Shown here in pieces: positions 19,565-27,909 of a DNA stretch of 64,000 nucleotides. This DNA comes from an uncultured Bacteroides sp. GTDB taxonomy: Bacteria > Bacteroidota > Bacteroidia > Bacteroidales > Bacteroidaceae. Numbering within the stretch: the stretch's first letter is position 1; the number at the start of each line of letters is the position of its first letter. The stretch is from contig USLU01000022.1 of the NCBI GenBank assembly GCA_900555635.1, positions 7,114 to 71,113 on the forward strand. The letters are read 5' to 3'. Position numbers and translations under genes: made by a program. The notes under the pieces are model-generated. The model was given only the letters and a program-made list of their open reading frames with translations, searched no databases and was not told the origin of the DNA.

Positions 19565-20734
19565 ATGAAAACAACTACATTAATCGCTTTATACCTCCTA
19601 GCCTTGAGTGGAACAAGTCCCCTCTATGCACAATCCAATAAACTAGTGCCTCTGAAGGAGCGCGTCAACGTACAAGCAGACTCAGCACGTACTAACCAGA
19701 TTATTGATGGTCGTTGGGTAGGCGTAGGCACCGGAAAGCCTCATACCATCCAGTTGGATTACACCCGCCCCTTCCAAGGTAAGCCTTCTTATCGTTTCGA
19801 ACTGAAGCAAGAAGATAATACCCTGGAAGGTTATTCGGCAGGAGAAACTAAAGGCCGCGCAGAATTATGCTACTGCTATGCCACAGCCAATGACTTCCGT
19901 AATCATCCCGCTTCTGAATATTCCAGCGCCCAAAAGATGAAGACCGTATATCATTACGGCAAAGGCAGCTGTCCACAAGGTTCGTCCATGAGTTATACAT
20001 TCTCCGTTTATATCCCCGGCACCCTGGACAAAGAAGTATCTACCATCTTCGCCCAATGGCACGGCATGCCTAGCCGGACACTAGTATCAGACCCTAGCGG
20101 CAAAGTAATGAGGCTCACCACAGAAGAATTTCTGGAACTGGAAAAGCGAATGATCTTCAAGAAAGATACCGCATACGACAAGGTAATGAAAATCAATGCC
20201 AAAGGAGATACGATCTACAAAGCCGGAAAAGCCAACGGATGGTTGATAGAGCAAGGAGGCTATCCCCCACTCGCCTTCGGCTTTTCGCAGGGTTACTTCT
20301 ACATCAAATCGAATTCTGATCGTAAATGGCTGACCGATAAAACAGACCGCTGTAATGCCAGTCCCGATAAGACTGAGGTCCTGAAACCCGTCACCTCCAC
20401 CTATAAAGCCTCTACAATAGCTTACAAAATGCCCTTCGAAAGTTTTCCCAAAGACTGCTGGGTTACTTTCAAAGTAGATATAGACTGGACCATGTATGGA
20501 AGAGAGAAACAAACCATCCGCAAACTCGGCATGCTAGACGTAGTAATGACTTATCCACAATCCGGCAAAGAGATTAAAAAACATATCGTTGACAACGAAC
20601 AGATTCTAATCGGTCGCAATGATGAAGAAGGGTATTACTTCAAATTCGGTATTTACCGTGTAGGAAACAGTACCATTCCGGTTTGCTACAACCTAGCCGG
20701 CTACGAAGAGCACGAAAAGGTTTCTCCAAAATAG
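19565..20734 (+). CDS. Heparin lyase I, PL13
   Basis: A 389-residue exported heparinase I. The signal peptide ends near LYAQS (24). The jelly-roll lyase contains HGKGSCPQGSSMSY, STIFAQWHGMP (catalytic His region), NGWLIEQGGYPPLAFGFS and, near the end, GYYFKFGIYRVG; these match B. thetaiotaomicron BT4675 closely from memory. It cleaves highly sulfated GlcNS-IdoA2S linkages by beta-elimination. It is cotranscribed with the sulfatase 25 bases upstream and ends 5 bases before the convergent MATE gene, so the transcripts must collide or share a terminator inside coding sequence. Confidence 0.95.
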   Translation: MKTTTLIALYLLALSGTSPLYAQSNKLVPLKERVNVQADSARTNQIIDGRWVGVGTGKPHTIQLDYTRPFQGKPSYRFELKQEDNTLEGYSAGETKGRAELCYCYATANDFRNHPASEYSSAQKMKTVYHYGKGSCPQGSSMSYTFSVYIPGTLDKEVSTIFAQWHGMPSRTLVSDPSGKVMRLTTEEFLELEKRMIFKKDTAYDKVMKINAKGDTIYKAGKANGWLIEQGGYPPLAFGFSQGYFYIKSNSDRKWLTDKTDRCNASPDKTEVLKPVTSTYKASTIAYKMPFESFPKDCWVTFKVDIDWTMYGREKQTIRKLGMLDVVMTYPQSGKEIKKHIVDNEQILIGRNDEEGYYFKFGIYRVGNSTIPVCYNLAGYEEHEKVSPK

Positions 20735-20739
20735 ATTTA

Positions 20740-22098
20740 TTATGCCTTAGCAGCTGCCGCCTTGAATTTGCGGAATTGCCAAGTAAGCATCATTACCGCA
20801 ATCAAGCAGGCACAGAAATCAGCCACCGGCATACTGTACCATACACCTGCCACTCCATAGAATTGTGGCAGGATCAGCAAGCAAGGAACCAAGATAAGCA
20901 TTTGGCGGGTAAGTGACAAGAAAATGGCTTTACTCGCCATGCCAATGCTTTGAAAGAAGTTGGCAGTCACCATCTGAAAGCCGATAATCGGGAAAAACAT
21001 CACCACAATACTTAATCCGCGAGACGAAAGAGCAATCAGTTCCCGGTCTGAAGTAAAGATGCCCACTGCCAATTCGGGAATAAACATACCTATCAGGAAG
21101 CCGGTAGTGGTTACGATGGTTGCAAAAATAATGGTCAACTTCAGCACTTCCGTGACACGTGCATATTGCTTTGCACCAAAGTTATATCCGGCGATAGGTT
21201 GCATACCCTGATTCAATCCCATCACAATCATAATGAAGACAAACACCAATCTATTGACAATGCCGAACGCACCGATAGCCAAATCGCCTCCATATTGCTT
21301 CAGTCCCTGATTGATAAGTATCACAATAAGGCATGCCGCCAAGTTCATAAGAAAAGGAGACATACCGATAGCCAATGAATCTACGACAATCTTACGACGC
21401 AAACGGAAAATACCTTTCCTGAAATGAAGCAACTCTTCCTTATTAGTAAACAGTTTGAATTGCCACATCAATGCCATCACTTGTGCTGTGATTGTAGCTA
21501 TAGCAGCACCACGAATCCCCCACCCCAGGACAAAAATAAAGATCGGAGCCAGAATAATATTAATCACTACTGTGGCAATCGTAGCATACATCGCCTTCTG
21601 AGGATGTCCCGCCGAACGAAGTACGGCATTCAGACCAAGATACATGTGAGTCACCACATTGCCCAACAATATAATCTGCATAAACTCACGTGCATACTTC
21701 ACTGTCTCGTCGCTACCACCGAAGAAGTATAAGATAGGATCAAGATAGATTAAAGTCACTACAGAGAACGATATACCAAGGATTATATTAAGAACCAACA
21801 CATTTCCCAACACCCGCTGAGCCGTATCATAATCCTTTTGCCCCAGTTTGACCGAAACCAGTGTTGCAGCTCCCACGCCTACCAATGACCCGAAGGCAGC
21901 AGCAAGGTTCATCAGCGGAAAAGTCAACGCCAGCCCCGAAATGGCCATTGTTCCTACTCCGTGACCGATGAAAATACTATCCACCATATTATATAAAGAA
22001 GATGCTGTCATGGCAATGATTGCCGGTATGGCATATTGCATCAGTAGTTTACTAATCTTTTCCGTGCCCAACGCTGTGGGTGTTTTTTGTCCTGTCAT
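20740..22098 (-). CDS. MATE family multidrug/cation exporter
   Basis: A 452-residue inner-membrane protein with about 12 transmembrane helices in two six-helix halves. The N-terminal LLMQYAIPAIIAMTASSLYNMVDSIFIG pattern and the second half FLMNLAACLIVILINQ are typical of MATE (MatE) exporters, which expel toxic compounds using Na+ or H+ gradients. Substrate unknown. A minus-strand -7 box TACCTTTG lies at 22125-22132. It is convergent with PL13 and not part of the PUL by orientation. Confidence 0.9.
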   Translation of the reverse strand: MTGQKTPTALGTEKISKLLMQYAIPAIIAMTASSLYNMVDSIFIGHGVGTMAISGLALTFPLMNLAAAFGSLVGVGAATLVSVKLGQKDYDTAQRVLGNVLVLNIILGISFSVVTLIYLDPILYFFGGSDETVKYAREFMQIILLGNVVTHMYLGLNAVLRSAGHPQKAMYATIATVVINIILAPIFIFVLGWGIRGAAIATITAQVMALMWQFKLFTNKEELLHFRKGIFRLRRKIVVDSLAIGMSPFLMNLAACLIVILINQGLKQYGGDLAIGAFGIVNRLVFVFIMIVMGLNQGMQPIAGYNFGAKQYARVTEVLKLTIIFATIVTTTGFLIGMFIPELAVGIFTSDRELIALSSRGLSIVVMFFPIIGFQMVTANFFQSIGMASKAIFLSLTRQMLILVPCLLILPQFYGVAGVWYSMPVADFCACLIAVMMLTWQFRKFKAAAAKA

Positions 22099-22241
22099 AC
22101 TATACCTACTTCATTTTGAGGGTGCAAAGGTACTCATTTTTCAGGAAGTTAACAAGCCTATCCTCCGGCATTCATCACAAAATAACTTTCCTCCCTAACA
22201 AAAGATCCCTTGAATGCCTTTAAAAGATTTCATCCATACGA

Positions 22242-22341
22242 CGCAAACTTCATTTCCTAACTTGAAACTTATATTTCAGGACTTGAAATATACATTTCAA
22301 AGCCTGATTTTTATATTTCACGCCCTGAAATATAGATTGCG
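22242..22341. repeat. Tandem dyad array, 21-base period
   Basis: TGAAA boxes occur at 22263, 22284, (TGATT) 22305 and 22326; TTTCA boxes at (TTTCC) 22253, 22274, 22295 and 22316. Each series steps by exactly 21 bases, and each complete unit is TGAAA-N6-TTTCA. Outer units are degenerate. The array sits in the 391-base gap between divergent MATE and lysS, whose -7 boxes (22125-22132 and 22455-22462) lie about 110 bases away on each side. Not CRISPR: there are no unique spacers. Confidence 0.75.
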
Positions 22342-22489
22342 CAGTGAGTGTGGAAAGTTTGGATTACGAGGAAAATAACTTCCCATCGCATCGTCAGCAA
22401 CTATCCTATTAGCTTTATTTATAGAAAATATAGCGCTATCTGAAAAATGTTTCGTACTTTTGTACCCAAATTGAGTGAAATATAGCGAA

Positions 22490-24220
22490 ATGAACGTATT
22501 AGAACTAAGTGAACAGGAAATCATTCGTCGCAACAGTATGAATGAACTTCGCGCGATGGGTATCGAACCCTATCCCGCAGCAGAGTATGTAACCAATGCT
22601 TTCTCTACCGATATTAAAGCTGAATTCAAAGACGACGAAGAGCCTCGCCAAGTATCCGTAGCCGGACGTATGATGAGCCGTCGTGTCATGGGAAAAGCTT
22701 CCTTCATTGAATTACAGGATTCCAAAGGACGTATCCAGGTTTATATTACCCGCGATGACATCTGCCCGGGAGAAGACAAAGAGATGTACAACACCGTGTT
22801 CAAACGTTTGCTCGACCTAGGTGACTTCATCGGCATCGAAGGCTTTGTATTCCGTACCCAGATGGGCGAAATCAGTATCCATGCTAAGAAAATAACCGTT
22901 CTTTCAAAGAGTATCAAGCCGCTACCCATCGTTAAATATAAAGATGGCGTTGCCTACGACTCTTTTGAAGATCCGGAACTCCGTTATCGCCAACGCTACG
23001 TCGACCTGATTGTAAACGACGGTGTGAAAGAAACCTTCCTGAAACGTGCCAAAATTATCAGCACCATGCGTGCCGTACTCGATGAAGCCGGATATACCGA
23101 AGTAGAAACTCCGATATTGCAGTCCATCCCCGGTGGCGCAAGTGCACGTCCTTTCATTACACACCATAACTCATTGGATATGGACCTCTACCTGCGCATC
23201 GCTACCGAACTTTATCTGAAGCGACTGATCGTAGGAGGATTCGAAGGCGTATATGAAATCGGAAAGAATTTCCGTAACGAAGGTATGGACAAGAACCATA
23301 ACCCCGAATTTACTTGCGTGGAACTCTACGTACAATATAAGGACTACAACTGGATGATGAGTTTCACCGAGAAATTACTGGAACGCATCTGTATCGCTGT
23401 AAACGGTTGCACTGAAACCGAAATCGACGGTAAGACCATCAGTTTCAAAGCTCCTTATCGTCGCCTGCCTATATTGGAAGCAATTAAGGAAAAGACCGGT
23501 TACGACCTCGAAGGCAAGAATGAAGACGAAATCCGTCAAGTTTGCCTTGAACTGAAAATGGATATCGACGATACCATGGGTAAAGGCAAGTTGATAGACG
23601 AAATATTCGGTGAGTTCTGCGAAGGAACTTTCATACAACCCACTTTCATCACCGACTACCCTGTTGAGATGAGCCCGTTGACCAAGATGCACCGCAGCAA
23701 ACCAGGATTGACCGAACGCTTCGAACTCATGGTAAACGGCAAGGAGTTGGCCAACGCTTACAGCGAGCTTAACGACCCCATCGACCAGGAAGAACGCTTC
23801 AAAGACCAGCTGCAATTGAGCGAAAAGGGAGATGACGAAGCCATGTTCATCGATCAGGATTTCTTGAAAGCGCTGCAATACGGTATGCCTCCTACATCAG
23901 GTATCGGTATCGGAATTGACCGTCTGACGATGTTGATGACCGGCAAAGCGTTTATTCAGGAAGTACTTTTCTTCCCGCAAATGCGTCCGGAGAAAGTGAT
24001 CCCGAAAGATACTCCCGCCAAATTCATGGAACTGGGCATCCCCGAAGAATGGGTACCTGTAATCCAAAAGGCAGGTTACAACTTAGTGAGTGACATGAAA
24101 GATGTGAACCCGCAGAAGTTACACATGGATATCTGTGGCATCAACAAGAAGTATAAACTGGAACTGACTGCCCCGACGGTGAACGACGTTGCCGACTGGA
24201 TCAGTTCGATCAAAAATTAA
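22490..24220 (+). CDS. lysS: Lysyl-tRNA synthetase, class II
   Basis: A 576-residue enzyme charging tRNA-Lys. An N-terminal OB-fold anticodon domain (RQVSVAGRMMSRRVMGKASF, about 55-160) precedes the class II core with motif 2 (YEIGKNFRNEGMDKNHNPEFT region) and motif 3 (GIGIGIDRLTMLMTG), then an extension. The ATG at 22490 gives the usual Bacteroides N-terminus MNVLELSEQEII; a GTG 15 bases earlier in frame is less likely. The -7 box TACTTTTG is at 22455-22462. Confidence 0.97.
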   Translation: MNVLELSEQEIIRRNSMNELRAMGIEPYPAAEYVTNAFSTDIKAEFKDDEEPRQVSVAGRMMSRRVMGKASFIELQDSKGRIQVYITRDDICPGEDKEMYNTVFKRLLDLGDFIGIEGFVFRTQMGEISIHAKKITVLSKSIKPLPIVKYKDGVAYDSFEDPELRYRQRYVDLIVNDGVKETFLKRAKIISTMRAVLDEAGYTEVETPILQSIPGGASARPFITHHNSLDMDLYLRIATELYLKRLIVGGFEGVYEIGKNFRNEGMDKNHNPEFTCVELYVQYKDYNWMMSFTEKLLERICIAVNGCTETEIDGKTISFKAPYRRLPILEAIKEKTGYDLEGKNEDEIRQVCLELKMDIDDTMGKGKLIDEIFGEFCEGTFIQPTFITDYPVEMSPLTKMHRSKPGLTERFELMVNGKELANAYSELNDPIDQEERFKDQLQLSEKGDDEAMFIDQDFLKALQYGMPPTSGIGIGIDRLTMLMTGKAFIQEVLFFPQMRPEKVIPKDTPAKFMELGIPEEWVPVIQKAGYNLVSDMKDVNPQKLHMDICGINKKYKLELTAPTVNDVADWISSIKN

Positions 24221-24260
24221 GAATTAAAAATTAAAACTAAGATAAGCAAGATTAAAAGAT

Positions 24261-24292
24261 AAAAGGGGAGAAGACAAACCTTTGCCCCTTTT
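24261..24292 (+). terminator. Hairpin after lysS
   Basis: AAAAGGGG (24261-24268) pairs with CCCCTTTT (24285-24292) followed by T-rich sequence. Flanking A/T-rich tracts (24218-24238 and 24289-24317) are also roughly inverted. Probably a terminator or attenuator between lysS and gpsA. Confidence 0.6.
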
Positions 24293-24320
24293 AATTTTTA
24301 ATTTTTAATTATTAATTATC

Positions 24321-25316
24321 ATGAAACTACCCGGTAAGATAGCCATCATGGGCGGAGGAAGTTGGGCAACTGCCATTGCAAAAATGGTACTTTCTCAAGC
24401 AGAGTCGATAAATTGGTACATGCGACGAGATGATCGTATTGCCGATTTCAAACGACTTGGACATAATCCTGCCTACTTGACGGGCGTCAAATTCGATTCT
24501 AAGCGTATTAATTTCAGCTCCAATATCAACGATGTAGTGAGAGACTCTGACACGCTTATATTCGTGACCCCCTCACCTTATTTGAAATCTCACTTGAAAA
24601 AGTTGAAGACGAAAATAAAGGATAAATTCATCATCACAGCAATTAAAGGTATTGTACCCGACGATAACATGATCGTTTCGGAGTACTTTACGAAAGAATA
24701 TGGCGTACCGGCTGAAAATATCGCTGTACTGGCAGGTCCCTGCCATGCGGAAGAAGTAGCCTTGGAACGCCTTTCTTATTTAACCATAGCTTGCCCGGAT
24801 ACGGACAAAGCATGTACCATCGCCCGTAATCTGGCCAGCTCCTACATCAAGACATCTGTCAGTAACGATGTCGCAGGCATCGAATACAGTTCGGTGCTGA
24901 AAAACGTATATGCCATTGCAGCCGGTATTTGCAGCGGTCTGAAGTATGGAGATAACTTTCAGGCCGTGCTCATGTCCAATGCCATACAAGAGATGAACCG
25001 TTTCCTGCAAACAGTACATCCGTTGAACCGGAATGTGAACGATTCTGTTTATTTGGGTGACTTGTTAGTAACCGGATATTCCAATTTCAGCCGTAACCGT
25101 ACGTTCGGTACCATGATTGGCAAAGGTTACTCTGTAAAAAGCGCACAGATTGAAATGGAAATGATTGCAGAAGGTTACTTCGGTACCAAGTGTATCAAAG
25201 AAATCAACAAGCACCACCACGTCAATATGCCGATAGTAGATGCTGTATACAATATCTTGTACGAACGTATCTCACCCATGATAGAGATTAAGCTGTTGAC
25301 GGATTCATTCCGTTAA
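24321..25316 (+). CDS. gpsA: Glycerol-3-phosphate dehydrogenase (NAD(P)+)
   Basis: A 331-residue cytoplasmic enzyme reducing dihydroxyacetone phosphate to sn-glycerol 3-phosphate for phospholipids. The Rossmann motif IAIMGGGSWATAIAK starts at residue 8; AVLAGPCHAEEV and the C-terminal domain SSVLKNVYAIAAGICSGLKYGDN (catalytic Lys) are clear. Full length. It follows lysS on the same strand after a 100-base gap with a hairpin, and precedes pgi by 53 bases. Confidence 0.95.
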   Translation: MKLPGKIAIMGGGSWATAIAKMVLSQAESINWYMRRDDRIADFKRLGHNPAYLTGVKFDSKRINFSSNINDVVRDSDTLIFVTPSPYLKSHLKKLKTKIKDKFIITAIKGIVPDDNMIVSEYFTKEYGVPAENIAVLAGPCHAEEVALERLSYLTIACPDTDKACTIARNLASSYIKTSVSNDVAGIEYSSVLKNVYAIAAGICSGLKYGDNFQAVLMSNAIQEMNRFLQTVHPLNRNVNDSVYLGDLLVTGYSNFSRNRTFGTMIGKGYSVKSAQIEMEMIAEGYFGTKCIKEINKHHHVNMPIVDAVYNILYERISPMIEIKLLTDSFR

Positions 25317-25369
25317 CCGGCATCTCAGAAAAGAATGATAACATAAGACTTTAACCCTTTAATATAATA

Positions 25370-26713
25370 ATGAATATGATTAAATTAGACATTGAGAAAA
25401 CACTCGGATTCATCTCAAAAGAGAACGTTTTCGCCTATGAAGCCCAAGTAAAGGCTGCACAGGAAGCATTAGAAAATGGCACAGGCAAGGGTAATGATTT
25501 CTTAGGTTGGTTACACCTCCCCTCCTCCATAACAAAAGAGCATTTGGCTGACCTGAAAGCTACTGCACAGGTATTACGTGAAAACTGCGAAGTGGTGATT
25601 GTTGCCGGTATCGGCGGAAGCTACCTCGGTACACGTGCAGTTGTCGAAGCTTTATCAAACAGCTTCACTTGGTTGCAAGATAAGAAGACCGCTCCGGTCA
25701 TCATCTACGCCGGACACAACATTGGTGAAGACTATCTGTACGAACTTACAGAATTCTTGAAAGACAAGAAGTTCGGTGTTATCAACATTTCTAAGTCAGG
25801 TACTACTACCGAAACAGCTTTGGCTTTCCGTCTGCTGAAAAAACAATGCGAAGAACAACGCGGTAAGGAAATGGCAAAGAAAGTAATCGTTGCCATTACA
25901 GATGCCAAGAAGGGTGCTGCCCGTGTAACAGCTAACAACGAAGGTTACAAATCATTCATCATCCCCGATAATGTAGGTGGCCGTTTCTCTGTACTTACTC
26001 CGGTAGGTCTGTTACCCATTGCTATTGCCGGTTTCGATATCGAGAAGTTGGTTGCCGGTGCTGTTGCCATGGAGAAAGCTTGTGGAAAAGATGTTCCGTT
26101 TGCCGAGAACCCTGCTGCTATCTATGCTGCTACCCGTAACGAACTTTACAAGAGTGGCAAGAAGATTGAAATCCTCGTAAACTTCAACCCCAAGTTGCAC
26201 TATGTTAGCGAATGGTGGAAACAGCTTTACGGAGAATCAGAAGGTAAAGAAAATAAAGGTATCTTCCCTGCTGCCGTTGATTTCTCTACCGACCTTCACT
26301 CTATGGGTCAATGGATTCAGGAAGGTGAACGCACTATCTTCGAAACCGTTATCTCTGTAGAAAAGACCAACCACAAGTTGGAAGTACCCAGCGACGAAGC
26401 CAACCTCGACGGTTTGAACTTCCTTGCCGGCAAGCGTGTAGACGAAGTAAACAAAATGGCCGAACTGGGAACACAACTCGCCCATGTGGACGGTGGTGTA
26501 CCTAACATGCGTATCGTGATCCCTGCCCTGAACGAAGAAACTATCGGCGGTTTGCTGTACTTCTTTGAAATTGCTTGCGGTATCAGCGGTTATATTCTCG
26601 GTGTTAATCCGTTCGACCAACCGGGCGTAGAAGCTTACAAGAAGAATATGTTTGCATTGCTCAATAAGCCAGGTTACGAAGCTGAATCTAAAGCTATTCA
26701 GGCAAGACTGTAA
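25370..26713 (+). CDS. pgi: Glucose-6-phosphate isomerase
   Basis: A 447-residue (445 if the second ATG at 25376 is used) glycolytic enzyme interconverting glucose 6-phosphate and fructose 6-phosphate. Two SIS domains contain VAGIGGSYLGTRA, NISKSGTTTETA and the signature region FSTDLHSMGQW, with GVNPFDQPGVEAYK near the end. The short length is usual for Bacteroidetes and Firmicutes forms. A strong terminator follows the stop. Confidence 0.96.
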   Translation: MNMIKLDIEKTLGFISKENVFAYEAQVKAAQEALENGTGKGNDFLGWLHLPSSITKEHLADLKATAQVLRENCEVVIVAGIGGSYLGTRAVVEALSNSFTWLQDKKTAPVIIYAGHNIGEDYLYELTEFLKDKKFGVINISKSGTTTETALAFRLLKKQCEEQRGKEMAKKVIVAITDAKKGAARVTANNEGYKSFIIPDNVGGRFSVLTPVGLLPIAIAGFDIEKLVAGAVAMEKACGKDVPFAENPAAIYAATRNELYKSGKKIEILVNFNPKLHYVSEWWKQLYGESEGKENKGIFPAAVDFSTDLHSMGQWIQEGERTIFETVISVEKTNHKLEVPSDEANLDGLNFLAGKRVDEVNKMAELGTQLAHVDGGVPNMRIVIPALNEETIGGLLYFFEIACGISGYILGVNPFDQPGVEAYKKNMFALLNKPGYEAESKAIQARL

Positions 26714-26735
26714 TCTACTGATAACAGAATATCCA

Positions 26736-26770
26736 ATCAGGCACGGGATTGATTCCGTGCCTGATTTTTT
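26736..26770 (+). terminator. Rho-independent terminator of pgi
   Basis: CAGGCACGG (26738-26746) pairs perfectly with CCGTGCCTG (26755-26763), extended by AT pairs and followed by six T. It overlaps the promoter of the next gene. Confidence 0.85.
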
Positions 26771-26779
26771 GTATCTTTG
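26749..26779 (+). promoter_or_regulatory. Promoter of the HAD phosphatase gene
   Basis: TTGA (26749-26752), a 19-base spacer and TATCTTTG (26772-26779) fit the Bacteroides TTTG-N19-TAnnTTTG pattern. The -33 box lies in the loop and 3' arm of the pgi terminator. Confidence 0.6.
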
Positions 26780-26804
26780 CCGTCACAAAACAATAGGTAT
26801 TTAT

Positions 26805-27545
26805 ATGTTCGAAAAATCCATTGCCCGTTATCTGGAAAAGCATGGGCACTCTAATATCCAATTAAAGGCCGTTCTCTTTGACATGGACGGTGTACTGTTC
26901 AATTCAATGCCCTATCATGCCGATGCATGGCACAAGACCATGGAACGCCATGGCCTGCATCTGAGCCGCGAAGAAGCCTATATGCACGAAGGTCGCACTG
27001 GAGCAGCAACAGTGAACATTGTTTATCAACGTCAATTCGGGAAAGAAGCTACTCCCGAAATAATAGAAAGCATTTACGCCGAGAAAAGTGCGGAGTTCAA
27101 TAGAAATCCCGAACCGGAACGTATGCCGGGTGCCTGGGAAGTATTGCAAGAAGTGAAATCCAACGGACTTACTCCGGTACTTGTTACCGGTTCCGGGCAA
27201 CATTCTCTGTTAGACCGCCTAGTACATAACTTTCCCGGCATGTTTCAACGCGAACGCATGGTAACAGCTTTCGATGTAAAATATGGCAAGCCCCATCCCG
27301 AACCTTATCTGATGGGCTTGGAAAAGGCAGGTGTAAATGCCAATGAAGCTATCGTAGTGGAAAATGCCCCTATCGGCGTACAGGCAGGAGCAGCAGCCGG
27401 TATATTTACTGTAGCAGTCAATACCGGTCCGATAGACGATCAAGTATTGTTAGAGGCAGGAGCTGATGTATTGTTTCCTTCTATGCAGGCACTTCGCGAT
27501 AACTGGTCAGCATTGTACCAAGCATTTTGCAAACAGCAACGATAA
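26805..27545 (+). CDS. HAD hydrolase, beta-phosphoglucomutase-like
   Basis: A 246-residue haloacid dehalogenase superfamily enzyme. Motif I is FDMDGVLFNSMPYH (nucleophile Asp and acid/base Asp), motif II VLVTGSG, motif III Lys in KYGKPHPEPYL, motif IV VENAPIGVQAGAAAG. The helical cap (about 40-110) is of the phosphoglucomutase/phosphatase type. Likely a sugar-phosphate phosphatase or mutase; substrate unknown. The ATG at 26805 is chosen because it follows the promoter; an upstream in-frame extension would overlap pgi. Confidence 0.85.
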   Translation: MFEKSIARYLEKHGHSNIQLKAVLFDMDGVLFNSMPYHADAWHKTMERHGLHLSREEAYMHEGRTGAATVNIVYQRQFGKEATPEIIESIYAEKSAEFNRNPEPERMPGAWEVLQEVKSNGLTPVLVTGSGQHSLLDRLVHNFPGMFQRERMVTAFDVKYGKPHPEPYLMGLEKAGVNANEAIVVENAPIGVQAGAAAGIFTVAVNTGPIDDQVLLEAGADVLFPSMQALRDNWSALYQAFCKQQR

Positions 27546-27574
27546 AGCATCGTTGTTGAAACCATCACTAAACC

Positions 27575-27613
27575 AAAAACTCCCTCCGCAAATCATTCAT
27601 GCAGAGGGAGTTT
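27575..27613. terminator. Hairpin between the HAD gene and tRNA-Arg
   Basis: AAACTCCCTC and GAGGGAGTTT pair across a 17-base loop. A/T runs flank both sides, so it could end the plus-strand HAD transcript and the minus-strand tRNA transcript. Confidence 0.65.
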
Positions 27614-27622
27614 CTTGTTTAG

Positions 27623-27695
27623 TGACCCCGGTGCGATTCAAACGCACGACCTTCAGAACCGGAATCTGACGCTCTATTCACTAAGCTACGGAGCC
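27623..27695 (-). tRNA. tRNA-Arg (anticodon CCG)
   Basis: A complete cloverleaf of 73 bases on the minus strand. The acceptor stem GGCTCCG pairs with CGGGGTC (two GU pairs) and the discriminator is A; D stem GCTT/GAGC; anticodon stem TCAGA/TCTGA with loop TTCCGGT giving anticodon CCG; T stem GTGCG/CGCAC. CCA is not encoded. It reads the CGG arginine codon. Confidence 0.95.
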
Positions 27696-27705
27696 AAATG
27701 CGGAA

Positions 27706-27713
27706 CAAAAGTA
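27706..27713 (-). promoter_or_regulatory. -7 element of the tRNA-Arg promoter
   Basis: Reads TACTTTTG on the minus strand, 10 bases upstream of the tRNA 5' end, the spacing expected for a transcription start just before the tRNA. Confidence 0.5.
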
Positions 27714-27909
27714 TAAAAAATATTAGCATATTCCTAACAATAAAGAGTTTTTTCAAGTAAATTCTTTCAGTTAGTACTATTATTATTTTGAGTGTACGAC
27801 TTCTACATCTATATACATTTTGTTATTTTTTTAATTAAAAAGCAAGCAAGTATCAATATTATTTCTATCTTTGCCGAACAATTTAATAGAAGTTTGATAG
27901 TGTAAACTT

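Noticed and set aside
22242..22341. CRISPR array
   Set aside because: Units are 21 bases with no unique spacers and no cas genes in the window; the same holds for 58753-58840.
27466..27669. 67-residue open frame over the tRNA-Arg region
   Set aside because: It overlaps the HAD gene's 3' end, the terminator and the tRNA; its C-terminus is just translated tRNA sequence.
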